From JAITMY01 sp031549685 (GTDB lineage Bacteria; Bacteroidota; Bacteroidia; Bacteroidales; UBA932), in the NCBI GenBank assembly GCA_031549685.1, contig JAVBPG010000042.1, forward strand, positions 1 through 64,000: DNA of 64,000 nucleotides, given 5' to 3'. How positions within the stretch are numbered: position 1 is the stretch's first letter; every line of letters begins with the position of its first letter. The position numbers were made by a program, and so were the translations under genes. Below are positions 33,509 through 41,943 of the stretch, one piece after another. The notes beneath the pieces are model-generated. The model did not search any database, was not told where the DNA came from, and saw nothing but the letters and a program-made list of their open reading frames with translations.

Positions 33509-34243
33509 ATGATTGAAGTAGTTCCCGCCATAGACATCATCGACGGCAAGTGCGTGCGCCTTACCAAGGGCGACTACGCGCAGAAAAAGGTGTACAACGA
33601 AGACCCGCTGGAGGTGGCGAAATCCTTTGAGGGGGTTGGGCTGCGGCGCCTGCACGTGGTGGATCTGGACGGCGCCAAGGCGCAGCACATTGTAAACCAC
33701 AAGGTGCTCGAAAAAATTGCCGCCAAAACCGCTCTGGTAGTCGATTTCGGCGGAGGGCTGAAAAGCTCGGACGACCTGCGCATAGCCTTTGAGTGCGGCG
33801 CGCGCATGGTTACGGGCGGCAGCATTGCGGTTAAAAACCCCGGTGAGTTTACCGGCTGGATTGAAAAATTCGGAGGCGAAAAAATTATTCTCGGCGCCGA
33901 TGTGAGCGGGGAAAAAATTGCCGTAAGCGGCTGGCAGGAGGGCACCGATTTAGACCTTCTTCCCTTCATAAAATCGTACGCGGCAAAGGGCATTACGCAG
34001 GTAATCTGCACCGATATAGGCAGGGACGGCATGCTGCAAGGCCCCAACATTGCGCTGTACAAAAAAATAGCGGAGGCATTTCCGGACTTGCATTTAGTAG
34101 CAAGCGGGGGAGTGTCGGCCATGGCCGACATTGAGGCGCTGGACAAGAACGGCCTGCGCTCGGTCATCGTGGGCAAGGCCATTTACGAGGGACGGATTTC
34201 GATGGAGGAGCTGGGGAAAATGGCAGTAGGCAGTAGGCAGTGA
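33509..34243 (+). CDS. hisA: Phosphoribosylformimino-5-aminoimidazole carboxamide ribotide isomerase
   Basis: 244 residues, a TIM barrel. HisA is the fourth enzyme of histidine synthesis, isomerising ProFAR to PRFAR. Catalytic Asp is in VVPAIDIIDGKCVRL (residue 8) and the partner Asp in ICTDIGRDGMLQGPN. Phosphate-binding loops are FGGGLKS and VASGGVSAM. Its C-terminal residues AVGSRQ and stop codon coincide with the first units of a GTAGGCA heptamer tract. HisF, which consumes the HisA product and normally follows it, is missing here; hisIE comes next instead. Confidence 0.95.
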   Translation: MIEVVPAIDIIDGKCVRLTKGDYAQKKVYNEDPLEVAKSFEGVGLRRLHVVDLDGAKAQHIVNHKVLEKIAAKTALVVDFGGGLKSSDDLRIAFECGARMVTGGSIAVKNPGEFTGWIEKFGGEKIILGADVSGEKIAVSGWQEGTDLDLLPFIKSYAAKGITQVICTDIGRDGMLQGPNIALYKKIAEAFPDLHLVASGGVSAMADIEALDKNGLRSVIVGKAIYEGRISMEELGKMAVGSRQ

Positions 34244-34266
34244 AGACAAGTAGGCAATAGGCAATG
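34220..34266. repeat. Heptanucleotide tandem repeat (GTAGGCA)
   Basis: GGCAGTAGGCAGTAGGCAGT, then GTAGGCAATAGGCAATGG: about five units of 7 bp starting within hisA codons. Confidence 0.88.
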
Positions 34267-34280
34267 GGGTGGGTAAACCT

Positions 34281-34323
34281 TTAAACTTTGAATCTTTGAA
34301 TTTTGAATTTTGAATTTTGAATA
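34281..34323. repeat. Heptanucleotide tandem repeat (TTTTGAA)
   Basis: CTTTGAATCTTTGAA, then three TTTTGAA units, in the 89-bp hisA-hisIE gap, directly after the GTAGGCA tract. The two adjacent tracts have different units but the same period. Confidence 0.88.
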
Positions 34324-34332
34324 GCGAAGCTT

Positions 34333-34923
34333 ATGGTTGATTTTGCAAAAATGGATGGCCTGGTGCCCGCGGTGGTGCAGGATAGCGCTACGGGCAAGGT
34401 GCTTATGGTGGCGTTTATGAACGAGGAGGCGTACCGGAAAACGCTCGAAACAAAGCTGGTAACCTTCTACAGCCGCACCAAGCAGCGCCTGTGGACCAAG
34501 GGCGAGGAGAGCGGAAATTTCCTTGATCTGCTGAGCCTTACCGAGGACTGCGACCACGATACGCTGTTGGTAAAAGCCAAGCCCCGCGGCGTGGTGTGCC
34601 ACACCGGCGCCGACACCTGCTTTGGCGAAAAAAATGAGAGCGGAATTTTATTTCTCGACTACCTGCAAAACCTCATTGCCACGCGCAAAAAGGAAATGCC
34701 CGAGGGCTCGTACACCACCAAGCTTTTTCAAAAAGGCGTCAATAAAATTGCGCAGAAGGTGGGCGAGGAGGCCGTGGAGCTGGTCATTGAGGCCAAGGAT
34801 AGCAACGAGGAGTTGTTTCTGGGCGAAGCCGCCGACCTCATGTTCCACTTCCTGGTGCTGCTTACGCAAAAGGGCTACACGCTCGGCGATGTGGTAGGCG
34901 TACTCGAAAAACGGCATAAATAA
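34333..34923 (+). CDS. hisIE: Bifunctional phosphoribosyl-AMP cyclohydrolase / phosphoribosyl-ATP pyrophosphatase
   Basis: 196 residues. A fusion of HisI (cyclohydrolase, residues about 1-105: VAFMNEEAYRKTL, TFYSRTKQRLWTKGEESGN, EDCDHDTLLV with metal-binding Asp/Cys, GVVCHTGADTCF) with HisE (pyrophosphatase, about 110-196: PEGSYTTKLFQKGVNKIAQ, VGEEAVELVIEA, GEAADLMFHFLVLL). They catalyse steps two and three of histidine synthesis. Both halves look complete. In Bacteroidota his operons hisF usually separates hisA from hisIE; here the space holds only tandem repeats. Confidence 0.95.
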   Translation: MVDFAKMDGLVPAVVQDSATGKVLMVAFMNEEAYRKTLETKLVTFYSRTKQRLWTKGEESGNFLDLLSLTEDCDHDTLLVKAKPRGVVCHTGADTCFGEKNESGILFLDYLQNLIATRKKEMPEGSYTTKLFQKGVNKIAQKVGEEAVELVIEAKDSNEELFLGEAADLMFHFLVLLTQKGYTLGDVVGVLEKRHK

Positions 34924-35028
34924 GTAGGCAGCATGCGCTATTGCGTAAGCCTTAATGATAAGACTATTGAGTTCTATAAGTCGCACACCTGAAACAAAGT
35001 AGCAATACTAAAACATCAACTTATTTGT

Positions 35029-35748
35029 ATGAAAAGCAGCAAACATACCACTATGTTCGTGCTGCTTTTTTTGTTGGCTGTGCCGCTTCGCGCGCAGGAT
35101 TCCGTGCGGCACGAACGTGAGCCTTTTCCCTACGTGCAGCAAATTATTCCCGTAGCGCTTATTGCCACGGGCTCCGTGTTAGCGGCCGAAAAAACGGTTA
35201 ACCAACGCTTCAACTCGTGGCTGCCCAACACCCGCACAAGCGTTGACGACTACCTGCAGCTTGTCCCCATGGCGGGGATGTACGTTGCGGATATAGCCGG
35301 GGTGAAGTCCAAAAACAGCGCATGGGATCAAACCAAGTATTTGGCTATGTCGCAGCTGCTGTGCGGCGTGGTGGTGCAAACGCTCAAGTACACCGTGGGG
35401 GAGCAGCGGCCCAACAATGGGGCGCACAACTCCTTCCCCTCGGGGCATACCAGCGTGGCCTTTGTGGGCGCCACGGCGCTTTACCACGAGTTTAAGGAAA
35501 GCAACCGGTGGATTGCCTACAGCGGGTTTGCCGTGGCCGCAACGGTGGGCGTGCTGCGCATGACCAACGAGCGGCACTGGCTCTCGGATGTGCTGGCCGG
35601 CGCGGGCATCGGCATTTTAACCACCAACCTGGTGTACTACTTCGAGCCGCTCAAAAGTTGGCAACCCTTCTCCAAGTCCGGTAAAACATCGCTGGCACCC
35701 TACTACGACGGGGAAAATGCAGGGCTGATGTTTGCGGTAAGGTTTTAG
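35029..35748 (+). CDS. PAP2-superfamily membrane-associated phosphatase
   Basis: 239 residues. The signal peptide MKSSKHTTMFVLLFLLAVPLRAQ is followed by the PAP2 acid phosphatase domain with its three motifs: KYTVGEQRPNN (KxxxxxxRP), PSGHTSVAF (PSGH) and RHWLSDVLAG (SRxxxxxHxxxD-like). Such proteins dephosphorylate phosphatidic acid, undecaprenyl pyrophosphate or lipid A in the periplasm. Substrate cannot be told from sequence. A signal peptide and a soluble-looking C terminus point to periplasmic or outer-membrane association. It is monocistronic. Confidence 0.88.
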   Translation: MKSSKHTTMFVLLFLLAVPLRAQDSVRHEREPFPYVQQIIPVALIATGSVLAAEKTVNQRFNSWLPNTRTSVDDYLQLVPMAGMYVADIAGVKSKNSAWDQTKYLAMSQLLCGVVVQTLKYTVGEQRPNNGAHNSFPSGHTSVAFVGATALYHEFKESNRWIAYSGFAVAATVGVLRMTNERHWLSDVLAGAGIGILTTNLVYYFEPLKSWQPFSKSGKTSLAPYYDGENAGLMFAVRF

Positions 35749-35799
35749 TTTGTCGTGGTAAAACCCAATGGCATTTTTGGGAGTAAACACGCCTACTTT

Positions 35800-35920
35800 T
35801 TTATCCTTGGCACCGTCATGTCGAACGAAGAGAGACATCTCCATCCTGAGTGCCGATAAATCCTCGGGGGCATTGCGGACGGCGTTGTGCGGAGAGACCT
35901 CTCCTCGCAAGCGCACGCTT
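35800..35920. repeat. Decayed REP-like sequence between PAP2 gene and pgeF
   Basis: Contains family words such as GTCATGTCGAACGAAGAG, CATCCTGAGTGCCGA and GGCATTGCGGACGGCG, but no long perfect palindrome. The 185-bp convergent gap holds no gene. Confidence 0.45.
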
Positions 35921-35933
35921 TGTAAACCCGAAA

Positions 35934-36716
35934 TCAGGCAAGCATCATAATGCCCGTCATCATCCGGCCGCTATCGCCGCAACGGTGCGAGAATAGGAGG
36001 TGGTTGTTGCAGCGCGTGCAGCGGCCCTCCAGGCCAATGTTTTCGGGCTTTAGCCCAAGGCCGAGCAGCTGGTGAAGGCTGGCGTACTGCATATCAAAGC
36101 GGGGCTTTCCGTTTGCCGCCCGATGAATAAATTTTTCGGTGCTTCCAAAGCTGCCCTGTACGCTGTCCACCACCTCGTCGCCCACCTCGTAGCAGCAGGC
36201 GCCAATGCGGTTGCCTATGGCGGCCACCATGTGCTGCGGGCTGCAGCCAAATTCATCCTGCATTTTTTTTGCCGTAAGGCGGGCAATTTGCTGTACGGTG
36301 CCCCGCCATCCGGCGTGAATGGCGGCCACCACCTTTTTGTCGGGGGCGTAGAGTAGAATGGGGGTGCAGTCGGCGGTTTTTACGGCGATGCAGGTGTTGG
36401 GCAGCGCGCAGATGAGCGCGTCGGAGTGGGGTATGGTGCCGGCTTTTTGCGCCGCGCCGGCGCCCCGCAGGGGCGGAGTAACCACGGTGATGTTGCAGCT
36501 GTGCGTTTGGTCGGCCACGGTGAGGGCTGCTGGCGCAAAGCCTACGGCCTGCGCCAGCAGCCGGCGGTTTTCCACCACATTTTCGTCGGCATCGTTATCG
36601 TGAAAGCCGAGGTTGAGCGAGCTGTTGTCGCCCGCGCTCACGCCGCCGCACCGCGTGGACGAAAAGTGGAGCAGCTCGGCGCGGTATTTTTCAAAAATGT
36701 CAAAGATGGTAAACAT
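35934..36716 (-). CDS. pgeF: Peptidoglycan editing factor PgeF (YfiH/laccase-domain)
   Basis: 260 residues. PgeF-type proteins remove mis-incorporated residues from peptidoglycan precursors; homologues also show purine nucleoside phosphorylase or phenol oxidase activity. The metal-site residues are visible in DQTHSCNI (His), VKTADCTPILLYAP (Cys), AIHAGWRGTVQQI (His) and IGACCYEVGDEVVDS. The start ATG at 36716 lies within a 32-bp sequence that is repeated 1.2 kb away at the end of ftsE. It was probably the second gene of an ftsE-pgeF operon (stop TAG-CCC-ATG start) before rhuM was inserted between them. Confidence 0.92.
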   Translation of the reverse strand: MFTIFDIFEKYRAELLHFSSTRCGGVSAGDNSSLNLGFHDNDADENVVENRRLLAQAVGFAPAALTVADQTHSCNITVVTPPLRGAGAAQKAGTIPHSDALICALPNTCIAVKTADCTPILLYAPDKKVVAAIHAGWRGTVQQIARLTAKKMQDEFGCSPQHMVAAIGNRIGACCYEVGDEVVDSVQGSFGSTEKFIHRAANGKPRFDMQYASLHQLLGLGLKPENIGLEGRCTRCNNHLLFSHRCGDSGRMMTGIMMLA

Positions 36717-36732
36717 GGGCTACTCCAGCTGC
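36701..36732. repeat. 32-bp direct repeat, left copy (pgeF start)
   Basis: CAAAGATGGTAAACATGGGC continuing TACTCCAGCTGC. It matches 37909-37940 at 31 of 32 positions in the same orientation. The left copy contains the pgeF start codon. Confidence 0.93.
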
Positions 36733-36750
36733 TGGTTGAATTGGGCATCA

Positions 36751-37752
36751 TTATTCTTGCTTGCCTTGTATGCGTTTTATTTCTTTATCGAAATCAGAAA
36801 TGTAATTCTCGTCCTGAATTTTCCTGAAAACTTCATATTCCTGTTCCGCTCTTAGCTTGGCTTCCAATGCACTTACCCTACCTTTATCTTGTAATATAGG
36901 ATACTGAGAAAGTTCCAAAAACTGATTCAAAAACTGCATCCATTCCTGCATATTGGTTACAATACCTCGCGTAGCTCTGTTTTCTGCTAAATCCAAATAA
37001 ACCGAGACGATACGGTTCAATTCCTTGATATGTGCTTCGTTCAGATAATTCTTGGAAACAACGACATCCGATTTAAGTATTTTTCCATCGGGTGCTTGCT
37101 TCCAATTTGTCAATCCCATGTACAACTTTGTGGCATTGGCCGAAGTATAAATGATTTCGGCGGCAGTTTTTCCTGTAATAGCCCAATGCAACTTGTTCTG
37201 CACGGCAGCAAAAAAATCTTTTGTAACAGGTGAATTTTTATCGTAGTCTGCCGAAAGCGCATAGATGTCTGTGATTTTTTGGTAAAATCGCCTTTCGCTG
37301 GCGCGGATTTCGCGAATACGTTCCAGCAGCTCGTCAAAATAATCTTTACCAAAGCTCTTTCCCTGTTTCAGGCGTTCGTCGTCCATTACGAAACCTTTGA
37401 TAATAAACTCTTTGAGTGTATTGGTTGCCCAAATACGGAATTGTGTCGCCTGATAGCTGTTTACACGGTATCCCACTGCAATAATGGCATCCAGATTATA
37501 GAAATCCAATTCGCGCGAGACTTCCCGGTTGCCTTCTTTTTGAACTATCCGGATTTTCCGGATAGTTGCTTCATTTTGCAGTTCACTGCTCTGGTAGATA
37601 TTTTTCAAATGTTCGTTTATGGTACGAATATCTACGCCAAACAATTCACGCATTCGTTTTTGGGTTAGCCAAAAGCTACCGTCTTCGTACTGCACCTGAA
37701 TGCTTACCTGACCGTTGGGTGTGGTGTAGAGTATGATGTTGGATTCGGACAT
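36751..37752 (-). CDS. rhuM: RhuM-family (virulence protein RhuM) cargo gene
   Basis: 333 residues. A Bro/KilA-like DNA-binding-type N terminus (FWLTQKRMRELFGVDIRTIN) is followed by the RhuM signature ATIRKIRIVQKEGNREVSRE, DFYNLDAIIAVGYRVNS and QFRIWATNTLKEFIIKGF. The Fic/DOC-associated middle has DNKLHWAITGK-like AAVQNKLHWAITGKTAAEII. RhuM was named in a Salmonella pathogenicity island; its biochemical role is unknown, and homologues are scattered on mobile islands and beside restriction systems. Base and codon use are markedly AT-rich compared with all neighbours. It is flanked by a 32-bp direct repeat, so recent acquisition is likely. No antitoxin-like partner is visible. Confidence 0.9.
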   Translation of the reverse strand: MSESNIILYTTPNGQVSIQVQYEDGSFWLTQKRMRELFGVDIRTINEHLKNIYQSSELQNEATIRKIRIVQKEGNREVSRELDFYNLDAIIAVGYRVNSYQATQFRIWATNTLKEFIIKGFVMDDERLKQGKSFGKDYFDELLERIREIRASERRFYQKITDIYALSADYDKNSPVTKDFFAAVQNKLHWAITGKTAAEIIYTSANATKLYMGLTNWKQAPDGKILKSDVVVSKNYLNEAHIKELNRIVSVYLDLAENRATRGIVTNMQEWMQFLNQFLELSQYPILQDKGRVSALEAKLRAEQEYEVFRKIQDENYISDFDKEIKRIQGKQE

Positions 37753-37908
37753 TGTAATTCTTTCTTTTTGCTATAAATTCCGGAAGAGCCTCAATCTTAT
37801 TGTGCTATCGTTTTTATTTTCAGTTGATTGCAATTGATGGCAATGAGGCGAATTTGCCCCTGTAAAGCGGACAACTTTATCCCAAAATCAAGCGTGCAGG
37901 ACTGTCGG

Positions 37909-37940
37909 CAAAGGTGGTAAACATGGGCTACTCCAGCTGC
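37909..37940. repeat. 32-bp direct repeat, right copy (ftsE end)
   Basis: Same sequence as 36701-36732 with one mismatch (A to G at 37914). It contains the ftsE stop codon followed by an ATG that copies the first pgeF codons (MFTT) and then runs to a stop after 15 codons. Confidence 0.93.
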
Positions 37941-38638
37941 GATATGTCGAGCTCGTTGGACCCGCTGAGCTCGGCAACGCGGCCGTCCTCGCACTTGATG
38001 GTGCGCCTGGGGAAGCGCTGCAGCAGGCTGTAGTTGTGCGTGGCCATAATGACCGAGCGCCCGCTGCTGCTTATTTCGCTGAGCATGGCCATAATCTCCT
38101 CCGAGGTTTCGGGGTCGAGGTTTCGGGTCGGCTCGTCGGCCAGAATGAGCTCGGGGTCGTTGAGCAGGGCGCGGGCTATGGACACTCGCTGCTGCTCGCC
38201 GCCCGAGAGCTGGTGCGGCATTTTGTGCCCCTTGTACTCCATGTGCACCTTGGTAAGCACGTCGTGAATGCGCTTTTCCACCTCGGCCTTATCCGTCCAG
38301 CCGGTGGCCTTGAGCACAAACAGCAGGTTGTCGTTCACGCTGCGGTCGATCAGCAGCTGAAAATCCTGAAACACCATGCCTATTTTCCGCCGCAGAAAGG
38401 GGATGTGTGACTCCTTAATGTTGTGCAGCTTGTATCCTGCCACCCAGGCCTCGCCCTGCTTTAGCTTCAGCTCGGCGTTGAGCGTTCGTATCAGGCTCGA
38501 CTTCCCGCTGCCAACTTTTCCTACAAGGTAAATAAATTCGCCCCGCTCTACGCTGAACGTAACATCGGACAGAATGAGGTGCGGGCCTTGGAAAATGCTG
38601 GCTTTCTTGACCTCGATAAGGGTGTCGAGTGAGGACAT
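37928..38638 (-). CDS. ftsE: Cell-division ABC transporter ATP-binding protein FtsE
   Basis: 236 residues. FtsE with FtsX forms a divisome ABC complex that activates peptidoglycan hydrolases. ATPase motifs in order: Walker A GKVGSGKSS, Q-loop VFQDFQLL, signature LSGGEQQRVSIARAL, Walker B LILADEPTRNLDP and H-loop ATHNYSLL. The Walker B flank reads EPTRNLD where EPTGNLD is usual, a harmless-looking change. FtsX is not adjacent, which is common in Bacteroidota. Its stop codon lies inside the direct repeat that flanks the rhuM insertion. Confidence 0.92.
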   Translation of the reverse strand: MSSLDTLIEVKKASIFQGPHLILSDVTFSVERGEFIYLVGKVGSGKSSLIRTLNAELKLKQGEAWVAGYKLHNIKESHIPFLRRKIGMVFQDFQLLIDRSVNDNLLFVLKATGWTDKAEVEKRIHDVLTKVHMEYKGHKMPHQLSGGEQQRVSIARALLNDPELILADEPTRNLDPETSEEIMAMLSEISSSGRSVIMATHNYSLLQRFPRRTIKCEDGRVAELSGSNELDISQLE

Positions 38639-38802
38639 GATTTTTATTTTTTTTGAAGTACAAAAATACGTAAATATCTAATACCAGCTTCGATGCCTGC
38701 TAACTTATGAATTTTTAACCATGCCAAACTTGTATTTAAGTTTGAGTAAAAAGAATAGCCGCTACCTTTACAAGTTAAAATAAAGCAAGTTAATATAACG
38801 AT

Positions 38803-41800
38803 ATGCAGCTACTATTTTCTCGCCCGAAAGTTGCCCTCATGGCGCTTTTGCTAACGCTCTCCACATCGCTTGCAGCCCAGACTGTGCGCGACATGAACGA
38901 GGCCTCCGAAACCTACCGCAGAGCAATGGAGCTTTACCAAAAAAAAATGTACGGGTTGGCTCAAGTTGAGTTTGAGCGCGCCATTGATAAAAGTGCACAT
39001 CCTCTCAGCGATGATTTTTGCATTGGCGCCGAGTACTACATTTTGGAGTGCGCCTACGAGCAGTGGAACCCCAGCACCGAGGGGTTCATACTTGCGTTTA
39101 TTGAAAAGCATCTGCAGAGCGCACGGGTAAACGATGCGTATAGCCTGCTCGGGAGGCTGTACTACCGCGAGGGCAGCTACGCCAAGGCGGCGGCGGCATT
39201 TGATAAAGTTGAGACGCGCACGCTTGCCGGCAGCGATTTTCAGGAGCACATGTTCAAAAAGGCGTACAGCCTGTTTGTGCTGCACGACTACGATAAAGCC
39301 TCGCCGCTGTTCTCGCTGGTAAAGGACGGCAGCAGCAAGTACGCCCCCGCCGCCACCTACTACTACTCGCACATAGCCTACGAGCAGCAGCGGTTTTCGG
39401 TTGCCCTGAAGGGCTTTGAAAGCCTGCGCGGCGACGAAACCTTTGCCAAGCTGGTGCCCTACTACATCCTTCACATATACCACTACCAAAAAAATTACGA
39501 CAAGGTAGTGGAGGAGGGCGTGGCGCTCATGGACCACGTTACGGGTAAGCGCCTGCCCGAGGTGGCGCGCCTGATAGGCGAGGCCTACTACTACAAAAAG
39601 CAGTACGCCGAAGCGCTTCCCTACATCGAAAAGTACGCCGAAACAACCTTGGCGCTCACGCGCAACGATAAGTATTTGCTGGGCTACGTATACTACCAGA
39701 ATAAGAAGTACGACAAGGCCATAGCCACCTTTGACCAGATAACCGTGGGGCGCGATTCGCTGGCGCAAAGCGCCTACTACTACCTGGCCGATGCCTACCT
39801 GCAGCAGGGCGATAAGCAAAATGCGGGGCGCGCTTTTCTGCAAGCCTCAAAAATGGATTTCTTTCCCGAAATAAAGGAGGACGCCCTGTTCAGCTACGCC
39901 AAGCTGATGTTCGAAATGAACAGCGGCCCCTTCAACGATGCCATCGACGCGCTCAACATGTACCTTGCAGCGTACCCCAACTCGCGCCGCACCGATGAAA
40001 TAAACAAGTGCCTGATGCAGGCCTACGTTTACTCCAAAAACTACAAAGCTGCGCTGGCCTCGCTGCAGGCCATAGGTAAGCCCGATGCCGATGTGCTGGC
40101 CGCCATGCAAAAGGTGGCCTACTACCGCGGCGTGGAGCTGTTCCAAAACCAAAGCTACGCCGAGGCTATAAAAATGTTCGACCTCTCGCTCAAGTACGCT
40201 GCCTACAACCCCACCACAGCGGCCTATGCCACCTACTGGAAGGGCGAGGCGTCTTACCGTTTGGGCAGCTACGCGCAGGCACAAAACCTGTTCAACGACT
40301 TTGTGCTGTCGGCCGGCATTTCGCAAACCGATGAGTACAAGATGGCGCACTACAGCCTTGGCTACAGCCTGTTTCAGCAGCACCAGTACGCCGCCGCTGC
40401 GGGCTGGTTCCGCAAGTACATAAGCCTTGCGGGCGCTACGCCCACAGCCATACTGTGCGATGCCTACAACCGCGTAGGCGATTGCAACTTTATGCAGCAC
40501 GGCTACAACGAGGCCATTGAAAGCTACAAAAAGGTGATGGCCTACAACATTGTGGATGCCGACTACGCCGCGTTTCAGAGCGGTATATGCTACGGCCTGC
40601 TGGGCGATCAGCATAAAAAGGTGGAGCAAATGGATGTGGTGATTAACGCCCGCCCCGCCTCGCCCTACGTTGATAACGCGCTGTACGAAAAGGGGCGTTG
40701 CTACGTGCAAATGCAGCAGTACGACCAAGCCATTGCCGTGTACGCCGGCCTGCTGAGCCAGCACAAGGATAGCCCGTTCTACGCCAAATCGCTGATAGAG
40801 CTCGGCCTGATACATGTGAACAAGGGCGACAACGCCCAGGCCATGGACTACTACAAGCGCGTGGTAAAAGAATTTTCGGGAACGGCCGAATCGCGCAGCG
40901 CCCTGCTCGGCGTAAAAAATATTTACATGGAAATGGGCGATGTGGATGGCTACTTTAAGTACATGTCGGGGGTAAAGAATATGGGCAACGTAAAGGATTC
41001 GGAGCGCGACTCGATGACCTTTGCCGTGGCCGAGTTGGCCTACACGGCCAACGACTGCGGCAAGGCGCTTCCGGCGCTGCAAAAGTATTTGAAGGAGTTT
41101 CCCACCGGCGCGTTTTTGGTTGACGCGCGCTTCTACACGGGCGACTGCCTTTACCGCGACGGCAAGCTGAGCGAGGCGCTACCGCACTTTGCCTTTGTGC
41201 TCAACATGCCCAAAAACAGCTACACCGAGTCGGCGCTGCTGGGTGCCGCAAGGGCATCGTTTCAGCAGGGCGATAACGCGCAGGCGGCCGACTACTACGA
41301 GCGCCTGATCTTGGTGGCCGGTACCCGCGCCACCGCCCTTGAGGCGCGCGTGGGCAAGCTTCGCGCCGATTACCTGAGGGCGGACTACGCTGCTGTGGTA
41401 AACGATGCGGCTACGCTGCTGGCCACTGATAACCTGCCGGAGGAGCTGAAGGTGGAGGCGCTGTACAAGCGTGCCAAATCGTACGAGCAGCTGGGCGCAG
41501 CGGATAAGGCCAACGAGGATTACCTGCAGGTGGCAGCCAACGTCAAAACCAAGATGGGCGCCGAAGCGCAGTACAAGGTTATTGAGTACCTGTTCGGCAA
41601 GGATGAGCTGGATAAGGTGGAGGAGGCGGTAATAGGCTTCTCCAAGAGCGGAACGCCGCACCAGTACTGGCTGGCCAAGAGCTTCATTCTGCTGGGCGAT
41701 GTGTACGTCAAGCGCAACGATGTGTTCCAGGCCAAGGCTACCTACGAGAGCATAATGGATGGCTACACCGTAACCAACGATGGCATTTTGGGCGAGGTAA

Positions 41801-41889
41801 CGCAAAAAATGCAGCAGCTTACCAACGCCGAGCAGGCAAAGGAAAGCGAGGCTGTGCAGCAGCAAACACCCATGGATGTGGAGCTGTAA
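38803..41889 (+). CDS. Large periplasmic TPR-repeat protein
   Basis: 1,028 residues. A signal peptide (MQLLFSRPKVALMALLLTLSTSLAAQ) is followed by tetratricopeptide repeats along nearly the whole length. Examples are ETYRRAMELYQKKMYGLAQV near residue 36, ARFYTGDCLYRDGKLSEALP and LIELGLIHVNKGDNAQAMDY. TPR solenoids bind partner proteins; outer-membrane-associated members in this phylum are otherwise uncharacterised. The downstream beta-barrel gene begins 55 bp after the stop, so the two probably work together, for example as a periplasmic scaffold with an outer-membrane channel. A near-consensus -7 box TACCTTTA lies at about 38763. It is divergent from ftsE. Confidence 0.85.
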   Translation: MQLLFSRPKVALMALLLTLSTSLAAQTVRDMNEASETYRRAMELYQKKMYGLAQVEFERAIDKSAHPLSDDFCIGAEYYILECAYEQWNPSTEGFILAFIEKHLQSARVNDAYSLLGRLYYREGSYAKAAAAFDKVETRTLAGSDFQEHMFKKAYSLFVLHDYDKASPLFSLVKDGSSKYAPAATYYYSHIAYEQQRFSVALKGFESLRGDETFAKLVPYYILHIYHYQKNYDKVVEEGVALMDHVTGKRLPEVARLIGEAYYYKKQYAEALPYIEKYAETTLALTRNDKYLLGYVYYQNKKYDKAIATFDQITVGRDSLAQSAYYYLADAYLQQGDKQNAGRAFLQASKMDFFPEIKEDALFSYAKLMFEMNSGPFNDAIDALNMYLAAYPNSRRTDEINKCLMQAYVYSKNYKAALASLQAIGKPDADVLAAMQKVAYYRGVELFQNQSYAEAIKMFDLSLKYAAYNPTTAAYATYWKGEASYRLGSYAQAQNLFNDFVLSAGISQTDEYKMAHYSLGYSLFQQHQYAAAAGWFRKYISLAGATPTAILCDAYNRVGDCNFMQHGYNEAIESYKKVMAYNIVDADYAAFQSGICYGLLGDQHKKVEQMDVVINARPASPYVDNALYEKGRCYVQMQQYDQAIAVYAGLLSQHKDSPFYAKSLIELGLIHVNKGDNAQAMDYYKRVVKEFSGTAESRSALLGVKNIYMEMGDVDGYFKYMSGVKNMGNVKDSERDSMTFAVAELAYTANDCGKALPALQKYLKEFPTGAFLVDARFYTGDCLYRDGKLSEALPHFAFVLNMPKNSYTESALLGAARASFQQGDNAQAADYYERLILVAGTRATALEARVGKLRADYLRADYAAVVNDAATLLATDNLPEELKVEALYKRAKSYEQLGAADKANEDYLQVAANVKTKMGAEAQYKVIEYLFGKDELDKVEEAVIGFSKSGTPHQYWLAKSFILLGDVYVKRNDVFQAKATYESIMDGYTVTNDGILGEVTQKMQQLTNAEQAKESEAVQQQTPMDVEL

Positions 41890-41943
41890 TTTTTGTCGAG
41901 AAAAGGAAGATTTAGAGTAGTAAAAAAGTATTTTTCACAGCAT

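Larger units (their letters stand above)
36733..37940. mobile_element. Inserted rhuM segment with 32-bp flanking duplication
   Basis: 1,208 bp between and including one copy of the direct repeat. Joining 36732 to 37941 restores ftsE stop, 3 bp, then pgeF start, the expected uninterrupted operon. GC drops sharply: two rows of 60 bases in rhuM count 35% and 43%, against 72% for a row in ftsE. No transposase or terminal inverted repeats are seen. The 32-bp duplication is longer than typical transposon target duplications. Confidence 0.75.

Noticed and set aside
36751..37752. rhuM as part of a toxin-antitoxin pair or prophage
   Set aside because: There is no partner ORF, integrase or phage structural gene nearby; only the direct repeat supports mobility.
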